36,025 bases of DNA from Gallionella sp. (GTDB lineage: Bacteria > Pseudomonadota > Gammaproteobacteria > Burkholderiales > Gallionellaceae). Location: positions 1 to 36,025 of the forward strand of contig JAQTYN010000035.1 of assembly GCA_028688275.1 (NCBI GenBank), written 5' to 3'. Position 1 is the stretch's first letter. Every line of letters begins with the position of its first letter. The translations under genes were made by a program, and so were the position numbers. Below, one piece after another: positions 1 through 8,843 of this stretch. The notes below the pieces were generated by a model that did not search any database, was not told the origin of the DNA, and saw nothing but the letters and a program-made list of their open reading frames with translations.

Positions 1-266
1 CGGAAAATAGGAAATAATCCATTCAAAATCGCAATTCCAGAACCACAAATCTTAAATTGCACCCAATTTTACCCAATTGGTACGTTAATCTCGTGTCGAT
101 TTATGGATTGTTCAGTACTTCCCTAAAGCACAAACCTCAATGCTTACCACTCACCATTCACATTTCACCACCATAAATAACGCCCCGCTTTTTTCAGTGC
201 AATATCCCGCGCAATACGCTGCACTTATTGCACCCGCCCTAGAATCCGCTACACTACTTCTGATTC
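1..266. other. intergenic region at left edge, no gene seen
   Basis: This stretch lies 3' of maeB. It is AT-rich at its left side and carries no ORF of convincing length or similarity. I see no clear intrinsic terminator for maeB and no RNA gene. A gene lying mostly outside the window on the left cannot be excluded. Confidence 0.5.
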
Positions 267-2537
267 CTAATGATTTTTCACCCCCGCCACTGCCAACGCG
301 CTCATGTTGACGATGCGGCGGACGGTGGCGGTGGAGGTGAGAATATGCACGGATTTATTGGCACCTAGCAAGATAGAACCGATGGTAATGCCCTCGCCTG
401 CGGTCACTTTGAGCAAGTTATAGGCGATATTGGCGGCATCCAGATTGGGCATAATCAACAAGTTGGCTTCGCCTTTTAAGCGCGAATTGGGGAATAGCGG
501 TTGGCGTAAGGCTTCGGACAAAGCGGCATCGCCGTGCATTTCCCCTTCTACTTCCAGCTCAGGTGCTAACTGCTCCAACAGTTCTCGTGCCTTCGCCATT
601 TTCTGTGCGGAAGGATTTTGATGACTGCCGAAACTGGAGTGCGACAGCAGCGCAGCTTTAGGCGTTAGCCCAAAGCGACGCACTTCTTCCGCCGCCAACA
701 AGGTCATTTCAGCAATTTGCTCGGCAGTCGGGTCAAGATTGACGTGGGTGTCGCAAATAAACAGCGTGTGTTTCGGCAACATCAAAATATTCATCGCGGC
801 ATACACATTGACACCCGCTTGACGACCAATCACTTCGTCGATGTAGGACAAATGGCGCAACGGCTGCGACACGGTGCCGCATAACATGGCATCGGCATCG
901 CCTTTATGCACCAACATTGCCGCAATCAGCGTGGTGCGGCGACGCATTTCACGTTTGGCAGATTCTGGAGTCACACCTTGTCGCTGCATCAATTGGTGAT
1001 ATTCCATCCAGTAATCGCGATAACGCGGATCATCGTCTGGGTTGACCAATTCAAAATCCACCCCTGCGCGAATCCGCAAACCCAGTTTGGCGATGCGCTG
1101 TTCAACGACGCTAGGACGACCGACCAAAATAGGATACGCCAAGCCTTCATCCACCACGGTTTGCACCGCGTGCAAGACACGAGGATCTTCGCCCTCGGCG
1201 TAAGCCAAGCGTTTCGGTGCAGATTTTGCGGTGTCAAATACGGGCTTCATCAACATATTGGATTGATAAACGAAAGAAGCCAGTTGTTCGCGATACGCCG
1301 CCATATCGGCAATCGGACGCTCTGCCACGCCGCTGTCCATCGCGGCTTGCGCCACGGCGGGGGCGATGCGGGTAATCAAACGGGGATCAAACGGCTTGGG
1401 AATCAGATGATCCGCACCAAAGCTCAGATTGTCGTCGCCATATACGCTAGCAACTTCAGCGGATTGTTCGGCTTCAGCCAAATCAGCAATCGCATACACC
1501 GCCGCACGTTTCATCGCTTCGTTGATGGTCGATGCACCGACATCCAGCGCGCCACGGAAAATATAGGGGAAGCACAGGGCGTTATTCACTTGGTTGGGAT
1601 AGTCCGAACGTCCTGTCGCCAAAATCGCATCAGGCCGTACCGCTAAGGCATCTGCAGGCAAAATTTCAGGGTGTGGATTCGCCAGCGCAAAAATTAGCGG
1701 CCTTTCCGCCATCTTCGCTACCATATCAGGTTTGAGCACCCCACCTGCCGACAGCCCCAAAAACACGTCCGCGCCTGCAATCACTTCGCCCAAGGTGCGT
1801 GCCGCGGTGTCGATGGCGAAACGGGCTTTGTTGTCGTCCATTTCCTCGGTACGACCTTGATACACCACGCCTTTGATGTCTGTGACGGTGATGTTTTTCA
1901 TCTGCACGCCTAAATCAACCAGCATATCCAGACACGCCAACGCTGCTGCACCCGCGCCTGATACGACAAGTTTAATTGAGGCGATGTCCTTGCCCACCAC
2001 TTTTAAGCCATTCAACAACGCCGCGCCGACGATAATCGCCGTGCCATGTTGATCGTCGTGAAACACAGGAATGCTCATGCGTTCGCGCAGTTTGCGTTCG
2101 ATGTAAAAACATTCAGGGGCTTTGATGTCCTCTAGGTTAATCCCGCCAAAAGTCGGTTCTAACGAGGCGATAATATCCACCAGCTTATCGGGATCCAGCT
2201 CATTGATTTCCAAATCAAATACGTCGATGCCCGCAAATTTTTTGAATAACACGCCCTTGCCTTCCATGACAGGTTTGGCTGCCAAAGGACCGATTGCCCC
2301 TAGTCCCAACACCGCCGTGCCATTGGTAATCACCGCCACCAAATTACCGCGCGCGGTCATATTGCGCACCTCTGCTGGATTTTCCACAATCAACTCACAC
2401 GCTGCCGCAACCCCAGGCGAATACGCTAACGCCAGATCACGTTGTGTAATCATGGGCTTAGTGGCATTGACAGAGATTTTTCCAGCGGGAGATTGGCGAT
2501 GGTATTGCAGCGCGGCATCACGAAGTTGCTTGTCCAT
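267..2537 (-). CDS. maeB: NADP-dependent malic enzyme, MaeB type (malic + phosphotransacetylase-like domains)
   Basis: Oxidatively decarboxylates malate to pyruvate, giving NADPH in the cytosol. The 756-residue length matches the large MaeB family. The order is an N-terminal malic domain beginning [10 protein letters not shown] and containing the conserved [14 protein letters not shown], a central NAD(P)-binding domain ([16 protein letters not shown]), and from about residue 425 a phosphotransacetylase-like C-terminal domain ([14 protein letters not shown] onward). In the family this last domain is regulatory, binding acetyl-CoA, rather than catalytic. The open frame extends four codons upstream to a TTG, but the ATG at 2537 gives the usual family N-terminus, so I chose it. 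The Shine-Dalgarno is weak. The gene ends near the left edge. The next gene upstream on the same strand is yaeQ, separated by a palindromic repeat, so maeB is probably its own transcription unit. The large opposite-strand ORFs inside it are shadows. Confidence 0.96.
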   Translation of the reverse strand: MDKQLRDAALQYHRQSPAGKISVNATKPMITQRDLALAYSPGVAAACELIVENPAEVRNMTARGNLVAVITNGTAVLGLGAIGPLAAKPVMEGKGVLFKKFAGIDVFDLEINELDPDKLVDIIASLEPTFGGINLEDIKAPECFYIERKLRERMSIPVFHDDQHGTAIIVGAALLNGLKVVGKDIASIKLVVSGAGAAALACLDMLVDLGVQMKNITVTDIKGVVYQGRTEEMDDNKARFAIDTAARTLGEVIAGADVFLGLSAGGVLKPDMVAKMAERPLIFALANPHPEILPADALAVRPDAILATGRSDYPNQVNNALCFPYIFRGALDVGASTINEAMKRAAVYAIADLAEAEQSAEVASVYGDDNLSFGADHLIPKPFDPRLITRIAPAVAQAAMDSGVAERPIADMAAYREQLASFVYQSNMLMKPVFDTAKSAPKRLAYAEGEDPRVLHAVQTVVDEGLAYPILVGRPSVVEQRIAKLGLRIRAGVDFELVNPDDDPRYRDYWMEYHQLMQRQGVTPESAKREMRRRTTLIAAMLVHKGDADAMLCGTVSQPLRHLSYIDEVIGRQAGVNVYAAMNILMLPKHTLFICDTHVNLDPTAEQIAEMTLLAAEEVRRFGLTPKAALLSHSSFGSHQNPSAQKMAKARELLEQLAPELEVEGEMHGDAALSEALRQPLFPNSRLKGEANLLIMPNLDAANIAYNLLKVTAGEGITIGSILLGANKSVHILTSTATVRRIVNMSALAVAGVKNH

Positions 2538-2714
2538 AGAGGCTTTCAAAGAGGAGAGAATTTAAGGCGAGGGATTATAGCGCAGCGAGGGCTGGCGAAT
2601 CAAAACAGTGCGAGCGGCAAAGATAAAATTGAGAATGGTGAAGGGGAAAGGGGAAACTTCACCGCCCTTGTTAGGAAAGGAGGCTTTACCCTTCTCTCTT
2701 CCCCTCTCCTCAAT

Positions 2715-2736
2715 CCTCTCCCGCAAGCGGGCGAGG
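2715..2736. repeat. short palindromic repeat, copy 1 (CTCCCGCAAGCGGG core)
   Basis: The core CCTCTCCCGCAAGCGGGCGAGG folds into a small hairpin (CCCGC-AA-GCGGG). It is preceded by a run of CCCCTCTCC-type sequence from about 2690. The same core recurs at 3631-3654. Both are intergenic, as is usual for REP-like units in gammaproteobacteria. Confidence 0.7.
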
Positions 2737-2766
2737 AAGCGAACGAATCGCTACGCGAGTTTCACA

Positions 2767-3312
2767 TTAAACGGGCTTACCCTGCCACGCCTCAACGGTC
2801 AGCTCTATCATGCCTGCGTCGCTGGTCATCATTAAATCGCCTTCTTGACGAGTGTATTGCAACTGCATATTGCGATTAGCAAGTTTGGCGAGGGCGAGTG
2901 AGGTTTCAACAGGGAGATTAAGTACAGTGAGGTTGTTCAGACGTTGCAGCTTGCTGCGATTCTGATTCCACCACACGTCCGCCGTGCGGCCATAGGTCAG
3001 CACAACCACGTGCGCAGCACGCCCGCACGCCTTACGCAAGATACGCTCGTCAGGCAAGCCGACGTTGATCCAACGTTCGATCGCACCCGTTAGATCCTTT
3101 TGCCATAAATCAGGTTCATCTTCACCCGTGATACTTTGTGCAAAAATGAGAGCTTCGTTCGCATATAACGCAAACGCCAACAAGCGCACCATCATGCGTT
3201 CATCCGTTTCGGAAGGATGGCGCGCTAAAGTCAGCGGGTGATCGGCGTAATAATACCGATCCATATCGGCGATTTGCAGATTGGCTTTGAAGATAGTGGA
3301 TTTGATGGCCAT
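2767..3312 (-). CDS. yaeQ: YaeQ family protein
   Basis: This is a cytosolic protein of 181 residues, the usual length for YaeQ, starting MAIKSTIFKANLQIADMDR. It carries family hallmarks: the DMDRYYYADHPLTLARHPSETDERMM region near the N-terminus (quoted here in two parts: DMDRYYYADH, then PLTLARHPSETDERMM), the central PDLWQKDLTGAIERWINVGLPD (PDLWQKDL, then IERWINVGLPD), and WWNQNRSKL. The YaeQ fold is related to the PD-(D/E)XK nuclease superfamily. Its physiological role is not settled, and early links to RfaH-type antitermination were not confirmed as far as I know. It may share a transcript with the small ORF just upstream (3349-3585), with a 36-base gap. Confidence 0.93.
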   Translation of the reverse strand: MAIKSTIFKANLQIADMDRYYYADHPLTLARHPSETDERMMVRLLAFALYANEALIFAQSITGEDEPDLWQKDLTGAIERWINVGLPDERILRKACGRAAHVVVLTYGRTADVWWNQNRSKLQRLNNLTVLNLPVETSLALAKLANRNMQLQYTRQEGDLMMTSDAGMIELTVEAWQGKPV

Positions 3313-3348
3313 TTTAGATAGGTCGGGCTCTACCCGATGTGGGGAAAT

Positions 3349-3585
3349 TTACAACAGTGAGGCGGCAGAAGGCGTGTCCTTAACCATCCATTCTTGGTCA
3401 CTTTTGATGAGTTTGTCAGCGTAATCAGCTATTTTCAAGGCGATCAGCGTAGATTTCTGAATGTAGGTGTTTTCCGTCTCGTCGTTGACTTCACCTTTTT
3501 GCACATAAGCAGCAAAGATCGTCGCCGCCATTTGCGCAACCACGGATTCACTGTGCTGTAGGCTGAAATAGACTTCTTTTGACAT
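3349..3585 (-). CDS. small protein of unknown function, 78 aa
   Basis: I do not recognise this family. The product is predicted soluble and helical: MSKEVYFSLQHSESVVAQMA, then a region rich in A, I and K, ending MVKDTPSAASLL. There is no signal peptide or membrane segment. Two in-frame ATGs lie at 3591 and 3585. The GGAG sits directly against the first but six bases from the second, so the second is the better start. The clean Shine-Dalgarno and the position 36 bases upstream of yaeQ on the same strand suggest a real gene, possibly co-transcribed. Some phage-like small proteins look similar, but I cannot name a family. Confidence 0.7.
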   Translation of the reverse strand: MSKEVYFSLQHSESVVAQMAATIFAAYVQKGEVNDETENTYIQKSTLIALKIADYADKLIKSDQEWMVKDTPSAASLL

Positions 3586-3630
3586 GGTCATCTCCTTTAA
3601 TGTGCAAGGTGAAATATCCCCTCTCCCCTA

Positions 3631-3654
3631 CCCTCTCCCGCAAGCGGGCGAGGG
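3631..3654. repeat. short palindromic repeat, copy 2 (CTCCCGCAAGCGGG core)
   Basis: Second copy of the unit at 2715-2736, with one extra C and G at the ends. It lies between the 3' end of rho and the small ORF, preceded by CCCCTCTCCCCTA. It may serve as, or have replaced, a terminator or mRNA 3' stabiliser in this interval. Confidence 0.7.
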
Positions 3655-3717
3655 AGTACGACACGGGATGCATTGAGTTTATGACACGAAGCATTGGGAA
3701 AAAAACCTTCTCAAAAA

Positions 3718-4974
3718 TCAACGCCGCATGGAATCAAAGAACTCATTGTTGTTCTTAGTGGCTTTGATTTTGTCGAGCAAAAACTCCATGGCATCCAATT
3801 CATCCATAGGATACAACAACTTGCGCAATAACCAGATGCGTTGCAACACATCAGCCTTAATCAGCAATTCTTCTTTACGCGTGCCAGAACGGTTAACGTT
3901 AATCGCTGGATAAATGCGCTTTTCAGCCATGCGTCTATCCAGATGAATTTCCATATTGCCCGTACCTTTGAATTCTTCGTAGATCACGTCATCCATACGC
4001 GAACCTGTATCCACCAAGGCTGTGGCGATAATGGTGAGCGAGCCACCTTCTTCGATATTACGCGCTGCGCCAAAGAAACGTTTAGGACGATGCAGCGCGT
4101 TGGCATCCACGCCACCTGTCAACACTTTGCCCGATGAAGGAATCACGGTGTTGTAAGCACGTGCTAGACGCGTAATCGAGTCCAGCAAGATAATCACGTC
4201 TTTTTTATGTTCAACCAAACGTTTGGCTTTTTCCAGCACCATTTCGGCGACTTGAACGTGACGCGTGGCGGGTTCATCAAACGTGGACGAAACGACTTCG
4301 CCACGCACAGAACGCTGCATTTCGGTAACCTCTTCGGGACGTTCATCAATCAGCAACACGATCAAAATCGCATCGGGATTATTCGCGGCGATGGAGTGTG
4401 CAATATGTTGCAACATCACCGTCTTACCCGATTTCGGCGAGGCGACCAGCAAGCCGCGCTGTCCTTTACCAATCGGCGACACGATGTCGATAATCCGCCC
4501 CGTGATATTTTCTTCCGCGCGAATATCGCGTTCCAATTTCAATGGCACGGTTGGGAACAACGGCGTTAAATTCTCAAACAGGATTTTATTCTTGGTATTT
4601 TCGGGCGGTTCACCGTTGACCTTATCCACTTTGACCAAAGCCACATAACGCTCGCCGTCTTTGGGCGTACGAATTTCGCCTTCAATGGAGTCGCCCGTAT
4701 GCAGATTAAAGCGGCGAATTTGGCTGGGGCTGACGTAAATATCGTCAGGGCCTGCGAGATAGGACGTGTCGGGCGAACGTAGGAAACCAAAGCCGTCAGG
4801 CAAGACTTCTAACGTGCCATCGCCGAAAATACTTTCGCCACGCTTAGCTTGGCTTTTCAGGAGTGCGTAAATCAGATCTTGCTTACGCATACGATTCGCG
4901 TTTTCAATTTGATTTTCGGCGGCCATTGCGACCAGTTCAGTGACGTGTTTGGTCTTTATATCGGATAAGTGCAT
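3718..4974 (-). CDS. rho: transcription termination factor Rho
   Basis: Hexameric RNA-dependent ATPase that terminates transcription. The 418-residue length matches the E. coli protein (419). The N-terminal helix bundle starts [15 protein letters not shown]. It is followed by the cold-shock-like RNA-binding domain with DGFGFLRSP and [13 protein letters not shown], the Walker A motif ASPKSGKT near residue 180, the Walker B region [17 protein letters not shown], the Q-loop [13 protein letters not shown] and the R-loop region around [17 protein letters not shown]. All key motifs look intact. Its upstream neighbour on the same strand is trxA, 152 bases away. This trxA-rho order is common in gammaproteobacteria. 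The ORF does not begin with a strong Shine-Dalgarno, but the start fits the family N-terminus. Confidence 0.97.
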   Translation of the reverse strand: MHLSDIKTKHVTELVAMAAENQIENANRMRKQDLIYALLKSQAKRGESIFGDGTLEVLPDGFGFLRSPDTSYLAGPDDIYVSPSQIRRFNLHTGDSIEGEIRTPKDGERYVALVKVDKVNGEPPENTKNKILFENLTPLFPTVPLKLERDIRAEENITGRIIDIVSPIGKGQRGLLVASPKSGKTVMLQHIAHSIAANNPDAILIVLLIDERPEEVTEMQRSVRGEVVSSTFDEPATRHVQVAEMVLEKAKRLVEHKKDVIILLDSITRLARAYNTVIPSSGKVLTGGVDANALHRPKRFFGAARNIEEGGSLTIIATALVDTGSRMDDVIYEEFKGTGNMEIHLDRRMAEKRIYPAINVNRSGTRKEELLIKADVLQRIWLLRKLLYPMDELDAMEFLLDKIKATKNNNEFFDSMRR

Positions 4975-5126
4975 AGTGATGCGGATATGAATTTCGGAGA
5001 ATGAGGAGGGGGAGTAAAACGGGTGGATGCACCCGCACTAGCTCTAAAAGTTTCGTTTAGATTGAAGGACGAAGCGAGAGAGGCAATGCGGGGAGGACAA
5101 TAAACGGATTAAACGTAGCTGTCAAA

Positions 5127-5453
5127 TTAAATATGAGTATCAATGAAAGCAGTCAGTTGAGACTTAGACAACGCACCGACTTTGGTCGCCACCGCATCCC
5201 CGTTTTTAAACAGCATTAAGGTTGGAATACCACGAATACCAAATTTCCCTGGTGTCACTTGATTCTCATCGACATTCAACTTTGTCACCTTTAGACGCCC
5301 TGCGTACTCTTTGGAAACTTCGTCTAGAATAGGGGCGAGTTGGCGGCAAGGACCGCACCATTCAGCCCAGTAATCAACCAGAACAGGTAATTGGGAATGC
5401 AAAACTTCTGCCTCAAAAGTGGCTTCGGAAACGTGATGGATATGTTCACTCAT
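5127..5453 (-). CDS. trxA: thioredoxin 1
   Basis: Cytosolic disulfide reductase that passes electrons from thioredoxin reductase to ribonucleotide reductase, methionine sulfoxide reductase and others. The 108-residue size is standard. The active site WCGPC is at residues 32-36, followed by APILDEVSKEY. The buried Asp is in VDYWAEW, the cis-proline is in GIRGIPTLMLF, and the C-terminal GALSKSQL helix is normal. It lies just upstream of rho on the same strand, a conserved pairing, and is divergent from the MscS channel gene, with a 197-base intergenic region that should hold both promoters. Confidence 0.97.
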   Translation of the reverse strand: MSEHIHHVSEATFEAEVLHSQLPVLVDYWAEWCGPCRQLAPILDEVSKEYAGRLKVTKLNVDENQVTPGKFGIRGIPTLMLFKNGDAVATKVGALSKSQLTAFIDTHI

Positions 5454-5650
5454 GGTGTATCTCGCTTAAGGTAAGAGTAGCAGCTGTCAAAACAGCCTAA
5501 AAAAAACAGATGCAATAATTTAGAACGCGCATCCTAACCAAAAAATATGACGCTGTGAAGTGCCTTGTTGCATTTCGAGAGCGGTGCATTTTAACTCAAA
5601 CGACCCGATAGCAGGATAGAATGCAATTTTACTTTTAAAACGAAACGCTC

Positions 5651-6499
5651 ATGGCAATTTATAGCTACTTAAGTTCTCTCAGTCTTCCTAGGGAACTTTT
5701 ACACGTCATCACCATTTTTATATTGGCATGGCTGGCACTGATTTTAAGTCGCAAGCTCATTCGAGTCTTCCAAGGTTTTATGAATACTCACGTAAAATCA
5801 GCCGAGGATAATCGCCAAGTAAACACTCTTGCACGGGTATTCCGCTATGTTGCGACCGTTATCATTTCGCTTATCACCATCATGCTCGCGCTCGACGAAA
5901 TTGGGATATCCGTAACACCTATTTTAGGGGCTGCGGGCGTGGTAGGTATAGCCGTTGGTTTTGGAGCGCAAAGTCTTGTCAAAGATTACTTCACTGGCTT
6001 TTTTCTGCTCCTAGAAAATCAAATTCGCCAAGGTGATGCCATTGAAGTGTGCGGGAAATCTGGGCAAGTTGAAGACATTACGCTGCGTTATGTAAGACTA
6101 CGTGACAATGAAGGCAATGTGCATTACATCCCCAACGGACAAATTACCCTTGTGACAAACAAATCATGCGACTACGCATTTGCCGTCATCGATATCAGTG
6201 TTTCCTATCACGAAGACTTGGACAAAGTATATGACATCCTAAAGTCGGTGGGGGATGAGATGCAATCTGATACCGAAATTGGGGACAAAATGCTCGCCCC
6301 GATTGAGATACAAGGCATACAAACGCTTGCTGAATCCACCGTCACGATACGCTGCCGCTTCAAAACCGTCGCACTGGAACAATGGTCTATTCGACGTAAA
6401 TTTTTAGGTCGCGTTAAACAGGCTTTTGATACCCATAAAATCGACATTCCCTACTCTCAAATTACCGTCAACCGCGAAAAATACGCACGGATTACATAA
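5651..6499 (+). CDS. small-conductance mechanosensitive channel, MscS family
   Basis: Inner-membrane channel that opens on membrane tension to release osmolytes. The 282-residue length equals the classical MscS. The N-terminal transmembrane helices are around residues 15-32 and 62-85. The pore-lining TM3 is rich in G and A: GAAGVVGIAVGFGAQSLVKD at about 93-112. This is followed by FFLLLENQIRQGDAIEV, which begins the beta domain, and IPNGQITLVTN, then the cytoplasmic alpha/beta vestibule. It is a minimal MscS without the large extra N-terminal domain of MscK/MscM. It is divergent from trxA and converges with pbpC, leaving only three bases between the two stop codons. No clear promoter could be assigned. 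Confidence 0.93.
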   Translation: MAIYSYLSSLSLPRELLHVITIFILAWLALILSRKLIRVFQGFMNTHVKSAEDNRQVNTLARVFRYVATVIISLITIMLALDEIGISVTPILGAAGVVGIAVGFGAQSLVKDYFTGFFLLLENQIRQGDAIEVCGKSGQVEDITLRYVRLRDNEGNVHYIPNGQITLVTNKSCDYAFAVIDISVSYHEDLDKVYDILKSVGDEMQSDTEIGDKMLAPIEIQGIQTLAESTVTIRCRFKTVALEQWSIRRKFLGRVKQAFDTHKIDIPYSQITVNREKYARIT

Positions 6500-6502
6500 T
6501 AG

Positions 6503-8707
6503 TCAACGAGGTGGCTCACTGGTTTTCATCGTCGCGCCACGCACCTCAAAACTCACTTGATCAACAACTATACCTTGGTCATTTTGCAACAGCAGCACGT
6601 GCTGACCAGGCATGGGAAACCATGCGGTGAGTTGCTGCGCACTCCCCAGCGGTTTGCTATCCAACATCCACTGCCAACCGCGACTCACGGGCACACTGGT
6701 TTTAAAGACCACACGTTGGCGCGCAGGCGGAATTTCAGGATCAAGCGCGACAATCACCCCCGTACTGGGATAGGTTATACGTGCCATAGCACTATCCGCT
6801 CGCTGCATTTTCCTATCGCCACGCCCAGATTCACCACTGGCTCGAATAACCGTTTGCGCCGTCCCAGCCAAAAATAATTCTCGTCGAGGCGGTTCAAGTG
6901 CTGGCTCAAAACGAATTTGGCGGGGTACGACACCCTTCGGCACAGGCGGTGGATCACTACGCACACTGAGTCCATTCTGGCGATGATGCAGATAATCCAT
7001 CATTGCGACCCACACGGGAGCCGCCCCTGAAATACCCGACACGTCGTGCATGGGTTCCCCCTTGGCATTCCCCACCCATACGCCGACGGTATATCGCTGA
7101 GAAAACCCAATGCACCAGTTGTCTCGCATATCTTTACTAGTTCCTGTTTTAACGGCGGTCCAATAATGCGTTGACAACACGGAATCTAGTCCATAAGTGT
7201 GATGACGTGCACTGCGATCCGCCAAAATATCAGCGACAATCGCGGCTGTTTGTGCGGTAAAAACTTGCCTAGGCGGTTGTTGCGCTGTTTTTCCGACCAA
7301 CCAACTGACATCGCGCCACTGCCCTTGATTGGCTAATGCGCGGTAAGCGTTGGTCAAATCCAGCAAACGCACATCGGCCGACCCCAATGCCAAGCTGTAG
7401 CCATAATAATCGCCCGACTCTTTTAAGGTGGTAAAGCCTAGCTGCGCTAAGCGTTGTTGAAACACATCGGGCGTGACGCGCAACAAGGTGCGCACGGCAG
7501 GGACATTTAATGAACTGCCCAATGCCATGCGTAAGCTGACCGCACCCACAAAATGTTTGTCATAGTTTTGCGGCACATACAGCCCGTTCGGCGTGGTAAT
7601 CCGCACAGGCGTATCATCCAAAATTGAAGCCGCAGTGAGCGCACGCTTTTCCAAAGCGATGCCATACAAAAAAGGCTTGAGCGTAGAACCCGCTTGGCGT
7701 TGCGCCAAAATGGCATCGACATCGGGAGCGGACGATAATTTGCCACTGGAACCCACCCATGCCAACACCTGCCCTGTTTGATTGTCCAGCACCAGCACCG
7801 CACCATCTTGCGCATTGCGACGTTCCAATTGCAACAAATTGGCGCGCAACTGTTGATTGGCATAGCGTTGCAAGTCGGCATCCAAGGTCGTGCGCAGCGC
7901 AAGCCCTGCGGTTTTCAGCAGCATACGCGCCAGATGAGGCGCGTGATCGGGTGCGGGAATTTGATAAGGTGGCGTTAATTTTAAGGCGGCAAAACCTTCT
8001 AAATCTGCACATTGTTCTGGCGCACCTAATTGCTTCAAAAGCACACAAGCGCGCTCGGCCGCACGACGGGGCGGCACATTGGGCGCACGCAACAACACTG
8101 CCGCCAACGCCGCTTCACGCACATCCAGTGCCGCAGGGGATTTACCAAATAAGCCAAAACTCATCGCCGCCACGCCTTGCAACTCGCCGCGAAAACTCAC
8201 CAGATTCAAATAGGCTTCTAAAATTTCCGCTTTCTGCCAGCGCGCATCCAGCCACAAAGCATCCGTCCCCTGCCCTATTTTCTGCAACACATTGCGCCGT
8301 CCCGTGCGCCGACTATCCTCTAGTTCATCCAACAAGCCCGCCAACTGCATGGTCAACGTGCTGGCACCGCGCGTGCGGGTATTCCACAAATTGCGCCAAC
8401 TTGCGGCGGCAACCGCCCGCCAATCCACCCCGCTATGGGCATAAAACTGCTTATCTTCCGAGTAAATCAACGCGCTCAGCAACGCAGGCGACACCGCTTC
8501 TAACGGAGTCCATGCCAAGCGACGCACCGCAAAATCCAGCCTAAGTTGCTGCAATACCTCGCCATTTTGCGCCAACAACCATGCATCAGAAGATGTGTAT
8601 TGCGCCTTGACTTCAGCAAAAGTGGATTGCGCTAAGGCACAGCCGCTTAAACACCAGAGCAGCAATACCCAAATAAACAGCCGCTTGCGGTGTAATTTAA
8701 CCGTCAT
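6503..8707 (-). CDS. pbpC: penicillin-binding protein 1C (bifunctional peptidoglycan synthase-like)
   Basis: Periplasmic, membrane-anchored class A PBP of 734 residues. The N-terminus is a hydrophobic signal or anchor (FIWVLLLWCLSGCALAQ). A GT51 transglycosylase domain follows, with SEDKQFYAHSGVDW (the catalytic Glu is in the ED pair) and RGASTLTMQLAGLL. The transpeptidase domain has the SxxK motif STLKPFLYG, the SxN motif SLNVPA and the KTG motif AVKTGTSKDMRDNW. The C-terminal about 90 residues (ITYPSTGVIVALDPEIPP onward) match the PBP1C-specific C-terminal domain. PbpC is often paired with an alpha-2-macroglobulin gene; none is visible here, and the upstream neighbour is a Sel1-repeat gene. 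The ATG abuts a dispersed repeat (8707-8739), which provides the whole proximal leader. The only Shine-Dalgarno-like sequence is a weak AGGT inside it. Confidence 0.95.
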   Translation of the reverse strand: MTVKLHRKRLFIWVLLLWCLSGCALAQSTFAEVKAQYTSSDAWLLAQNGEVLQQLRLDFAVRRLAWTPLEAVSPALLSALIYSEDKQFYAHSGVDWRAVAAASWRNLWNTRTRGASTLTMQLAGLLDELEDSRRTGRRNVLQKIGQGTDALWLDARWQKAEILEAYLNLVSFRGELQGVAAMSFGLFGKSPAALDVREAALAAVLLRAPNVPPRRAAERACVLLKQLGAPEQCADLEGFAALKLTPPYQIPAPDHAPHLARMLLKTAGLALRTTLDADLQRYANQQLRANLLQLERRNAQDGAVLVLDNQTGQVLAWVGSSGKLSSAPDVDAILAQRQAGSTLKPFLYGIALEKRALTAASILDDTPVRITTPNGLYVPQNYDKHFVGAVSLRMALGSSLNVPAVRTLLRVTPDVFQQRLAQLGFTTLKESGDYYGYSLALGSADVRLLDLTNAYRALANQGQWRDVSWLVGKTAQQPPRQVFTAQTAAIVADILADRSARHHTYGLDSVLSTHYWTAVKTGTSKDMRDNWCIGFSQRYTVGVWVGNAKGEPMHDVSGISGAAPVWVAMMDYLHHRQNGLSVRSDPPPVPKGVVPRQIRFEPALEPPRRELFLAGTAQTVIRASGESGRGDRKMQRADSAMARITYPSTGVIVALDPEIPPARQRVVFKTSVPVSRGWQWMLDSKPLGSAQQLTAWFPMPGQHVLLLQNDQGIVVDQVSFEVRGATMKTSEPPR

Positions 8708-8739
8708 AAGTACCTAATGATAAATTATCGTGGATAAGT
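8707..8739. repeat. 33-bp dispersed repeat (GATAAATTATCGTGGATAAG type), copy 1
   Basis: This sequence matches the reverse complement of 34901-34933 at 30 of 33 positions. It lies flush against the pbpC start codon, and the second copy lies upstream of the DUF1415 gene, in the same orientation relative to its gene. Both copies are followed on the outer side by GTTAGTTGG-like sequence. Confidence 0.75.
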
Positions 8740-8752
8740 CGTTAGTTGGCAG

Positions 8753-8839
8753 GGGGATAAACTGCGCGCATCCACCACGCATTCGCAATTTACACTATTA
8801 AATCAGTTGGATGTGCTACGCTTACCCACCCTACTCGCT
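8753..8839. repeat. 87-bp dispersed repeat, copy 1 (GGATGTGCTACGCTTACCCA type)
   Basis: Matches 15600-15686 at 84 of 87 positions. It ends five bases before the stop-side end of the Sel1 gene. The second copy ends 11 bases before the 3' end of the S9 peptidase gene, in the same orientation. Part of it (GTAGGGTGGGTAAGCGTAGC on the other strand) resembles the common GGGTGGGTTACGC-type intergenic repeat of many Proteobacteria. Confidence 0.8.
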
Positions 8840-8843
8840 CTTC

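Noticed and set aside
906..1646. 246-residue plus-strand ORF inside maeB
   Set aside because: Antisense shadow of a well-conserved gene, His/Arg-rich composition, no start signals.
7759..8544. 261-residue plus-strand ORF opposite pbpC
   Set aside because: Pro/Ala/His-rich antisense shadow with no recognisable domain.
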